Source: JBKQHQ01 sp052148715 (GTDB lineage: Bacteria; Pseudomonadota; Alphaproteobacteria; Rhizobiales; Xanthobacteraceae). From it: 6,009 nt of DNA. The stretch's first letter is position 1, and each line of letters opens with the position of its first letter. The position numbers and the translations under genes were made by a program. The stretch lies in assembly GCA_052148715.1 (NCBI GenBank), contig JBKQHQ010000095.1, positions 1-6,009 of the forward strand, written 5' to 3'. The notes below the pieces were generated by a model, which ran no database searches, was not told the origin of the DNA, and saw only the letters and a list, made by a program, of their open reading frames with translations. Positions 1 to 5,327 of the stretch are shown piece after piece.

Positions 1-1
1 C

Positions 2-227
2 ACCAACAAGCGAGTCATGCCGGTGCGGATCGATGTGACGCAGGAGCAGTCTGTTGTTGATGCTTTGACCGAAGCAGAACGCAACTTCGGCAAGCTTCAC
101 ATCGCCTGCAACAACGCCGGTGTGCCCATGCACGGCACGAAGCTGGTCGATGTGCCTCTGGCCGACTGGGAGTTCGTGATCGGCGTGAACGTTTGGGGCA
201 TCATTCACGGCATCCGCCACTTCGTTC
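2..227 (+). pseudogene. Short-chain dehydrogenase/reductase (SDR), internal fragment cut by IS66
   Basis: The frame is open from base 2, so the gene begins before the window; the ATG at 17 is probably internal. The fragment has the SDR landmarks of the middle Rossmann region: a DVT segment after beta-3 (the loop that usually contacts the cofactor adenine), the CNNAG motif of beta-4, and the following NVWGIIHGIRHFV helix. SDRs are NAD(P)-dependent oxidoreductases, but substrate cannot be read from this piece. The TGxxxGxG cofactor loop would lie upstream of the window. The catalytic Ser and YxxxK motif should follow HFV and are absent: the IS66 end starts at 228, and readthrough adds 16 foreign residues to a stop at 275-277. 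The product is therefore almost certainly non-functional. Confidence 0.85.
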
Positions 228-250
228 GTAAGCGATGCTCTGCCACCCTT
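228..250 (+). repeat. IS66 left terminal inverted repeat (tnpC side)
   Basis: Begins with GTAAGCG and shares GTAAGCG, GCTCTG and CCCTT at the same spacing with the inverted copy at 5305-5327 (19/23). It marks the exact junction with the truncated SDR gene. The tnpC stop codon lies 14 nt inside it. Confidence 0.9.
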
Positions 251-264
251 GGGCCATCAGCACT

Positions 265-477
265 TCAGGATGGGTGATCGGGCTGCCAATTCCACGGCAT
301 GAGCTCATCGATGCGCTTTTGAGGCCAGCTGTTGACGAGACGTGTCAGCAAATCCGCGAAGTAGGCCTGTGGATTAACGCGATTGAGTTTGCAAGTCTCG
401 ATCAGTGACGCCAGGCAAGCCCAGTTTTCTCCGCCTTCATCGCTACCCGCAAAGAGGCTATTTTTCCGAGAAAGACA
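265..477 (-). pseudogene. tnpC: IS66 transposase TnpC, separated C-terminal segment
   Basis: Reading leftward from 477 to the TGA at 265-267 gives about 70 residues that match the end of IS66 transposases: LSRKNSLFAGSDEGG, then ASLIETCKLN, then NPQAYFADLLTRLVN, ending RIDELMPWNW. This is the DDE_Tnp_IS66_C region. It follows the catalytic glutamate in an intact protein and is severed here from the main body at 3065-4435 by the nested element. The frame is intact and joins the upstream part exactly after 2587 bp are removed (ERAMRPV then CLSRKN). It has no start of its own and is not expected to be translated while the element is present. GC content looks lower than in the 5' part, but the perfect frame match argues for one original gene. 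Confidence 0.9.
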
Positions 478-496
478 GATTGAGGGGCCATTCTGC
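476..496 (+). other. Predicted attL: crossover core and element-side half-site
   Basis: Core CA at 476-477 is the proposed crossover. To its left is IS66 tnpC sequence (the attB half). To its right is the element half-site GGGCCATTCTGC (485-496), which is the inverted partner of GCACAATGACCC at 3044-3055 near the other end (10/12). In the joined circle each arm begins 8 nt from the dyad centre. The outer extent of the site is unknown. Confidence 0.68.
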
Positions 497-968
497 CCAT
501 ATCAACCAAGAGGTAGAGGTTCATTACCGTTGGCACGCGCTGCATGGCCGCAAGGTTCGGCAGCTCTACGCCGAACGGCGATCTGGGAGAGAGGTTGTCG
601 TCGTTGAGGCTGCACTGGGTGTGGCGATCGTCCTGGCCGCCTGGATGCTCGATCCTGCCATTTGCGCGACGATGTCACTCGGCACTCCGACGATCGCCGT
701 CGCTGGCCTGGCCGACCTTGATCGGCTGCTGAAGGCCCTCGGCCTCCGACGACCATGCTCCGATGAACTCCCGCCCATCGAGGAGATTCATCATGCGATC
801 GCTACTGCCTCCGACTGTTTCGACCAAGCCACCCCATCAGCTCGCGATATCGCTGGACCGTCCTGTGTTGGATGGGATAACGCCCGCCGCGCGCAACACT
901 GCGATCCGGCGTCTAGCTCGCCTGCTAATGGAAGCCGCCGGCGCGCAGCCCGAGGAGATCGGCGATGA
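478..968 (+). CDS. orf1: uncharacterised protein, start codon displaced to the far end of the element
   Basis: The frame is open from the left junction to a TGA at 966-968, which overlaps the recombinase ATG as ATGA, a common coupling arrangement. No ATG, GTG or TTG occurs in frame between the junction and the conserved-looking part VEVHYRWHALHGRK. The only upstream start is a GTG at 405 inside the IS66 remnant, with no Shine-Dalgarno. In the excised circle, the Shine-Dalgarno and ATG at 3036-3051 join in frame and give 168 residues beginning MTRASRLRGHSAHINQ. The protein has an RxLY-ERRSGREVV segment, a hydrophobic stretch containing AAWMLDP that looks more like beta strands than a membrane helix, a leucine-rich LADLDRLLKALG helix, and an Arg-rich tail. 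I do not recognise a characterised family. Its position suggests a role in recombinase control or directionality, which is inference. Confidence 0.6.
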
Positions 969-978
969 CGAGCGCTGA
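793..978 (+). CDS. orf2: 61-residue protein upstream of and overlapping the recombinase
   Basis: The start at 793 is chosen because GAGGAG (780-785) sits 7 nt upstream; an in-frame ATG at 763 lacks this. The gene overlaps the end of orf1 by 176 nt in another frame and overlaps the recombinase start by 14 nt, so all three genes look translationally linked. The product has a Pro-rich N-terminus (LPPTVSTKPPHQLAISLD), then a likely amphipathic helix TPAARNTAIRRLARLLMEAAG, and an acidic end. No catalytic motif, signal peptide or membrane segment is visible. The size and position would suit a recombination directionality factor or a recombinase accessory protein, but no homology supports that. It could also be a leader whose translation opens the recombinase start. 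Confidence 0.6.
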   Translation: MRSLLPPTVSTKPPHQLAISLDRPVLDGITPAARNTAIRRLARLLMEAAGAQPEEIGDDER

Positions 979-3034
979 TCCCCTGCCGACCACAGTGCTG
1001 AGCCGCAAGGCAGTCGTGTATGTGCGTCAGTCTACACAGACGCAGGTCCAGGTCAATCTCGAGAGCCAGCGCCGCCAGTACGACCTTGTTGACGAAGCCC
1101 ACCGGCGCGGATTTCGCAGCGTCGAGGTCATCGACGACGACCTCGGCCGTTCTGCCAGCGGCACCGTAGCACGCCCGGGCTTCGAGAAGCTCGTCGCCGG
1201 GCTCTGCGCCGGGGAGGTCGGCGCCGTGCTTTGCTTCGACGCCTCCCGTCTCGCCCGAAACGGCCGGGACTGGCATCACCTGCTCGAGCTCTGCGGTCTC
1301 GTCGATGCCCGCGTCATCGACCTTGATGGCGTCTATAATCCGTGCCTCCCGAATGACCGTTTGCTTTTGGGAATGAAGGGTAGCATCAGCGAATTCGAGC
1401 TGGGTGTCTTGCGCTCCCGCATGCTGGACGCCGCGCGGTCCAAAGCTCGCAGAGGTGAGCTCAGGATTTCCGTGCCGATTGGCTTTGTCTGGCATCGGGA
1501 GGTTGGTCTCGGCCTCGATCCGGATTGCCGTGTCCAGGAGGTCACCCGCGGGATCTTCCAGCGCTTCCGCGAACTTGGCAGCGCCCGGCAGGTGCATTTG
1601 GCGCTCAAAGCGGAACAAGTCCACTTTCCGCGTCCGTCAGACGGCAAGAGGATGACGACATTCGACTGGACGCCAATCCGCTACCGCAATGTCATCTCGG
1701 TGCTGAAGAACCCATTCTATGCCGGTGCCTACGCCTACGGCAAAAGCGTCAATCGAACCCAGATCGTTGATGGCAGGGCGCGTAAGACCTACGGGCACTA
1801 TCGTCCTCTTCGGGACTGCGAGATCCTGCTGAAGGATCATCACGAGGGCTACATCGACTGGGAGGAGTTCGAGCGGAACCAGAAGCACCTCGCCGCCAAC
1901 GCCTATGGTCGCAAGGATGGCGCGAAGTCTGGCCGCGGCGGCCGCGCCTTGCTCGGCGGCCTTCTGGTTTGCCGCCGCTGCGGCCGTCGGCTGGCCGTCG
2001 TTTACACCGGACGTTCCAACAGCCCCGTTTATCGATGCGATCGCGGCAACACCGCGATCGGCGTACCTCGGTGTATGATGTTCGGCGGCCTTCACGTCGA
2101 TGCGGCGCTCGCTCGCGAGCTCATTCGCGCCGTCGAGCCCATGGCGATCGAGGCAGCGCAACTGGCGGAACAGAGGAAGATGGAGCGCCAAGCCGAACAT
2201 CACCGCCTTCTTGAGCTTGAACTCCAGCAGGCGCGCTACGAGGCGGCCCTTGCCGAACGCCGCTACGCCGCCTGCGACCCCGACAACCGGCTGATCGCCG
2301 CGACGCTGGAGAAGAACTGGGAGACGGCCCTACGCCGCGTCCGCGACTGCGAGGCACGTCTCGACCCGGTAACGATGAGCGCTCCGACGCCGCCGATGCC
2401 GGATCTGACTGACATCGCCGAGGACCTCGAGGCGGCATGGAAGAACACCAACGTCACCATGCGCTGCCGCCAGCAATTGGTGCGGGCCCTTGTCAACGAG
2501 ATCATCGTCGATATCGACGAGGCGGCGCGGGAGATCGTCCTGATTATCCATTGGAAAGGCGGACAGCACTCGGAACTGCGCCTGCGCAAGCCCCGCACGG
2601 GCGAACACGCATGCAGCACCTCCGACGACGCCCTGGCAGTCATTCGCAGCATGGCGAGCCGCTGGTCCGACCAGGACATCGCCGCCACGCTCAACCGGAT
2701 GGCTCTGCCAACCGGGCAAGGCAAGACCTGGACAGCGCACCGGGTCGGCTCGATCCGCCGTGTCCGCGCCATTCATGCCTACAAGTCCGCCGAGAAGGAC
2801 GGGGTCTGGCTGACATTGCGCGAGGCAGCTCAGCGATGCGGCGTCACCAGCCACAGGATCCGCAAGCTGATCAAGGCTGGCATCCTTCCCGCAGAGCAAG
2901 TCGTTCGCGGTGCGCCATTCCAGATCCGCGCCGCCGACTTGGACGCGCCGTCCGTGGTGGAGGCGGCTGGGCGTAAAGGGCGTCCGTGTCACATCGCCAC
3001 CGCGAATCAACTTCCAATGTTTCCAGACACTTGA
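965..3034 (+). CDS. Large serine recombinase (site-specific integrase) with C-terminal helix-turn-helix
   Basis: A 689-residue protein; the ATG at 965 has GAGGAG at 952-957, 7 nt upstream. The N-terminal resolvase domain (about 15-160) has YVRQS with the likely nucleophile Ser23 and Arg21, and DASRLAR with Arg95 and Arg98, the arginine cluster typical of serine recombinases. A Recombinase domain follows (about 168-290; includes PIGF and the VLKNPFYAGAYAYG motif). Next comes a zinc ribbon with Cys336, Cys339, Cys358 and Cys370, then a predicted coiled coil (about 395-460) like the one controlling synapsis in phage integrases. The C-terminus carries an IAATLNRMALPT repeat-like helix segment and a MerR/excisionase-like HTH (about 612-660: LTLREAAQRCGVTSHRIRKLI). 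Family role: cut and rejoin attP and attB through a 2-nt core via phosphoserine links. No key residue seems missing, so it may be active. Confidence 0.93.
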   Translation: MTSADPLPTTVLSRKAVVYVRQSTQTQVQVNLESQRRQYDLVDEAHRRGFRSVEVIDDDLGRSASGTVARPGFEKLVAGLCAGEVGAVLCFDASRLARNGRDWHHLLELCGLVDARVIDLDGVYNPCLPNDRLLLGMKGSISEFELGVLRSRMLDAARSKARRGELRISVPIGFVWHREVGLGLDPDCRVQEVTRGIFQRFRELGSARQVHLALKAEQVHFPRPSDGKRMTTFDWTPIRYRNVISVLKNPFYAGAYAYGKSVNRTQIVDGRARKTYGHYRPLRDCEILLKDHHEGYIDWEEFERNQKHLAANAYGRKDGAKSGRGGRALLGGLLVCRRCGRRLAVVYTGRSNSPVYRCDRGNTAIGVPRCMMFGGLHVDAALARELIRAVEPMAIEAAQLAEQRKMERQAEHHRLLELELQQARYEAALAERRYAACDPDNRLIAATLEKNWETALRRVRDCEARLDPVTMSAPTPPMPDLTDIAEDLEAAWKNTNVTMRCRQQLVRALVNEIIVDIDEAAREIVLIIHWKGGQHSELRLRKPRTGEHACSTSDDALAVIRSMASRWSDQDIAATLNRMALPTGQGKTWTAHRVGSIRRVRAIHAYKSAEKDGVWLTLREAAQRCGVTSHRIRKLIKAGILPAEQVVRGAPFQIRAADLDAPSVVEAAGRKGRPCHIATANQLPMFPDT

Positions 3035-3035
3035 A

Positions 3036-3051
3036 GAGGAGGTGCACAATG
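3036..3051 (+). promoter_or_regulatory. Outward-facing Shine-Dalgarno and ATG: displaced start of orf1
   Basis: GAGGAGG (3036-3042), a 6-nt gap, and ATG (3049-3051) lie just after the recombinase stop and 13 nt before the element end. The same GAGGAG signal at 6-7 nt precedes orf2 and the recombinase, so it belongs to the element's gene style. In the integrated state it opens a 123-codon frame antisense to tnpC (to 3420) that resembles no protein. In the excised circle it is in frame with orf1. Confidence 0.72.
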
Positions 3052-3064
3052 ACCCGGGCGTCCA
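3044..3064 (+). other. Predicted attR: element-side half-site and crossover core
   Basis: The arm GCACAATGACCC (3044-3055) is inverted relative to 485-496 (10/12), followed by an 8-nt gap to the centre of the CA core (3063-3064). IS66 tnpC resumes at 3065. The arm contains the orf1 start codon, so bound recombinase would cover it. Confidence 0.68.
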
Positions 3065-4435
3065 AACCGGCCTCATGGCTCGCTCGATACTGTTGTTGTC
3101 GAGCTCGATGCGCCCGTCGTCGAGAAATCTTCTCAACCCGTCCCAATGGTTCAGCGCGTAACGGATCGCCTCGGCGGCTGGGCCGCGGGCGGGCAGTTTG
3201 GCAAGCTGCGTCTCGAACCAGACACGTAGTTCGGCGATCAGCGGCTTGCTCTCGGCCTGACGGGCGTTCCGCCGCTCAGTGGCGGTTTTGCCCCGGATAT
3301 CCGCCTCGATCGCGTAGAGTGCGGCAATCCGCTTCAGGGTTTCGATCGCGATCGGCGCCTTGGCTTTGGCCAGGTCATAGAAGCCGCGGCGCACGTGGCT
3401 CCAACAAAATGCCAGCGTGACGGCGGGATCGGCGGACTTGGACCCGCCGAACTTCTTGTAGGCCGAGTAGCCATCGCACTGGAGGATGCCGCGGTAGCCG
3501 CCGAGCAGCGCGTTGGCGTGGATGTGTCCGCGGCCAGGTGCGTAGCTGTAGACCACGGCCGGCGGCTGATCACCGGCCCAAGGCCGATCGTCGCGCCCAA
3601 TCGCCCAGAAGTATCCCTGCTTCGTCCTTCCCCGGCCCGGATCGAGCACCGGCACCACGGTCTCGTCAGCGAAGATCCGCGTCGAGGTCAGCATCATCTC
3701 ACGCAGCCGGGCCACCACGGGGGCAACCTCGGCTGCGGCATACCCCATCCAGAATGACAGCGTAGACCGTTCGACGATCACACCTTGCCGCTCCAGGATC
3801 TGCGCCTGCCGATACAGCGGCAGATGGTCGGCATACCGTGCGACCAGCACATGCGCGACCATCGCTTCGGTCGGAATGCCGCCTTCGATCAGTCGCGTCG
3901 GTGCGGGAGCTTGCACCACGGTGCCCGGGCAGGCCCGGCAGGCAAGTTTCGGACGCCGGGTCACGATCACCCGAAACTGCGCCGGGATCACGTCGAGCCG
4001 CTCGGATGTATCCTCGCCGATTACCGTCATCGTCGCCCGGCAGCACGGGCATGCGGTATCCTCGGGTGCCAGCGTCACTTCGACCCGCGGCAGGTGCGCC
4101 GGCAGCGCGCCACGGCTCGCCCGCCGCTTGGCCGCATTGTCCTTGCGCAGCTCGGGATCCTGCTTCTCCGCCTCTGCCTCATCTTTTGCGATCGCCTGCT
4201 CGAGCGCTTCCAGGCCCAGCTGCAGCTGCTCTTCCGGCAGACGCTCCGACCGGGCGCCGAAATGCATCCGCGTCAGCTTCAGCAGCAGATGGCGAAGCCG
4301 GTCATTCTGCGTCAGTAAAGTGTCCCGTTCGGTGACCACTGCATCGCGTTCAGCGAATGTCGCCAGCACCAGCGCGCGCAAGGCCTCGACAGTTTCAGGC
4401 AGGCTCTGCGCATTGTCGGGGGGCGAATCGGTCAC
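3065..4435 (-). pseudogene. tnpC: IS66 transposase TnpC, N-terminal and catalytic part, lacking its C-terminus
   Basis: Starts with GTG at 4435, 9 nt after the tnpB stop. The 457 residues comprise a leucine-zipper-like N-terminus (about 15-56), the MHFGARSERL motif, a zinc-binding motif with Cys129, Cys132, Cys166 and Cys169, and the DDE catalytic core: Asp257 in FADETVVP, Asp321 in QCDGYSAY, and Glu451 in NNSIERAMRP. The nested element enters six residues after Glu451. The frame then runs into antisense recombinase sequence for a total of 701 codons to 2330, so the present product would be a chimera missing the conserved C-terminal domain found at 265-477. Together the two parts make 527 residues, a usual length. 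It is likely inactive now, but could be restored exactly by precise excision. Confidence 0.93.
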
Positions 4436-4444
4436 CTGCGAATC

Positions 4445-4801
4445 CTATGCGGCAACGGTCGGCTTGAGAATCCCCTTTATTGACTGAACACGCGTCCAAT
4501 CGATGCCGTCAAACAGTGCGGTGAATTCCACCGCTGAGAGCTTCACGACGCCGTCCATAATTGGTGGCCAACGAAACGAGCCCTGCTGCAGCTGCTTCCA
4601 GATCAGCACAAGACCACTGGTGTCCCAGACCAATATCTTGACGCGGTCGCTGCGCTTGCTGCGGTAGACAATGACTGTGCCGGAGAACGGATCCTCAGCC
4701 AGCACTTCCTGCGCCAGTGCGGCGAGTCCGTGGGCGCCCTTGCGAAAATCGATCGGCCGCGTGGCCAGTAGAATCCGTGCGCCAGCGGGAACGTTGATCA
4801 T
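4445..4801 (-). CDS. tnpB: IS66 accessory protein TnpB (IS66 Orf2-like)
   Basis: A 118-residue protein, full length for the family. The start at 4801 gives MINVPAGARILLATRPIDFRKG, the characteristic opening of this family; the longer upstream frame is a shadow of tnpA. Typical segments follow: DPFSGTVIVYRSKRSDRVKIL, then WDTSGLVLIWKQLQQGSF. Its ATG overlaps the tnpA stop as ATGA, suggesting coupled translation. It is required for transposition of IS66-type elements together with TnpA and TnpC, though its biochemical role is poorly defined. No damage is visible. Confidence 0.95.
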   Translation of the reverse strand: MINVPAGARILLATRPIDFRKGAHGLAALAQEVLAEDPFSGTVIVYRSKRSDRVKILVWDTSGLVLIWKQLQQGSFRWPPIMDGVVKLSAVEFTALFDGIDWTRVQSIKGILKPTVAA

Positions 4802-5241
4802 GTCCGTGACGCCGACGCCCGAACCGCGCGCAACACTGAGGTCAACCGGGTTGCATCGTCCATGCCGGACACGACGCGCACCACCGCACCGGCCAGCTTG
4901 ACCTCTATCGCAGGCGCCGCAGACGGCGGCGTCGCGCGCTGAACCGGCGCAGGTAGCCTGACATCGGTCATGATCGGAACGAAGTCGGGCGGTCGCGCTT
5001 CTGCTGTCGTCGTTGTGGCCACAGTCGTCACAGCCCGACATGCCGCACGTCGCCAGCCGAATACCTGCTGCGAACAAACCTGCCAGCGCCGCGCCACCTC
5101 TGAGACGCGAGCACCGGGAGCCAGGGTCTCCTCGACAATCCGTGCCTTCTCCTCCGCCGACCAGCGGCGGCGGCGGACAGGTCCCGTCAGAACCTCGACC
5201 CGCCGGAATTCACCCTTCGCATCATCATTAACGTCAAACAT
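4798..5241 (-). CDS. tnpA: IS66 accessory protein TnpA (helix-turn-helix, IS3/IS66 Orf1-like)
   Basis: A 147-residue protein, intact. The N-terminal half carries a helix-turn-helix (about 25-66: RRRRWSAEEKARIVEE, GARVSEVARRW, SQQVFGWRR), the form seen in IS66 TnpA and IS3 OrfA, probably binding the IS ends. The rest is Ala/Pro/Thr-rich, with a family-like end including IEVKLAGAVVRV. It is the first gene of the IS operon; the 86 nt to the IS end (5242-5327) must hold the promoter, but I see no convincing -35/-10 pair and only a weak Shine-Dalgarno. Confidence 0.93.
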   Translation of the reverse strand: MFDVNDDAKGEFRRVEVLTGPVRRRRWSAEEKARIVEETLAPGARVSEVARRWQVCSQQVFGWRRAACRAVTTVATTTTAEARPPDFVPIMTDVRLPAPVQRATPPSAAPAIEVKLAGAVVRVVSGMDDATRLTSVLRAVRASASRT

Positions 5242-5304
5242 AACGATAGCTCGAAGCCCCTATGCCTTGTGGCAACTCAACCACCGCCAGGACGGTCGTT
5301 GAAG

Positions 5305-5327
5305 AAGGGCGTCAGAGCTCCGCTTAC
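5305..5327 (-). repeat. IS66 right terminal inverted repeat (tnpA side)
   Basis: Read on the - strand it starts GTAAGCGGAGCTCTGACG and matches the left repeat at 19 of 23 positions. It adjoins the truncated DUF1254/DUF1214 gene at 5328 directly. Confidence 0.9.

Larger units (their letters stand above)
476..3062 (+). mobile_element. Nested 2.6-kb large-serine-recombinase element inserted in tnpC
   Basis: The ends are placed at a CA dinucleotide shared by both junctions (476-477 and 3063-3064), giving a 2587-bp unit. Support: deletion of this length restores tnpC in frame with the spacing normal for IS66 transposases; circular joining restores a start for orf1; and the joined ends form a dyad centred on the CA. 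Cargo is only orf1, orf2 and the recombinase, all on the + strand and overlapping. Each has a GAGGAG-type Shine-Dalgarno, with that of orf1 at the opposite end. Serine integrases leave a short core and no target duplication, which fits. A different alignment of the junction (shared GGCC at 486-489 and 3069-3072) is possible but would break both reading frames. Confidence 0.82.
228..5327 (-). mobile_element. IS66-family insertion sequence, interrupted by a nested recombinase element
   Basis: Both ends carry the IS66-type terminus GTAAGCG reading inward. The 23-bp inverted repeats at 228-250 and 5305-5327 match at 19 of 23 positions. Between them lies the standard IS66 gene set tnpA-tnpB-tnpC in the right order on the - strand. 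The present length is 5100 bp; subtracting the 2587-bp nested element gives 2513 bp, close to the usual 2.5 kb for this family. IS66 normally makes 8-bp target duplications, but the outer flanks (CTTCGTTC on the left, GTTTGTCG on the right) do not match, and the flanking genes are unrelated. The copy has thus probably been through a deletion or recombination. With tnpC split it should not move unless supplied with transposase in trans or repaired by loss of the nested element. Confidence 0.93.

Noticed and set aside
265..475. A second, different IS66 copy as source of the tnpC 3' piece, suggested by lower GC
   Set aside because: The in-frame rejoining with correct spacing and normal total length is more simply explained by one gene split by an insertion; not fully excluded.
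791..1624. 277-codon frame on the - strand, antisense to orf2 and the recombinase
   Set aside because: It mirrors a well-supported recombinase gene in GC-rich DNA, has no recognisable motif, and its composition fits a shadow frame.
2330..3064. Extension of the tnpC frame into the recombinase gene, giving a 701-codon ORF
   Set aside because: Similarity to IS66 transposases stops at ERAMRPV; the rest is antisense recombinase sequence, a consequence of the insertion and not a new domain.
485..3070. Shared GG (485-486 / 3069-3070) as an alternative core
   Set aside because: It keeps both frames but adds one residue to the conserved Arg-to-RKN spacing in TnpC and is off-centre in the inverted repeat.
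486..3072. Shared GGCC at both junctions as the true crossover core
   Set aside because: It is the longest exact match, but this alignment shifts the tnpC frame and the orf1 frame and misses the dyad centre. The CA alignment satisfies all three.
5242..5327. Promoter for the IS66 operon
   Set aside because: TTGCCA-like and weak downstream hexamers can be picked, but none with good match and spacing, so no site is annotated.
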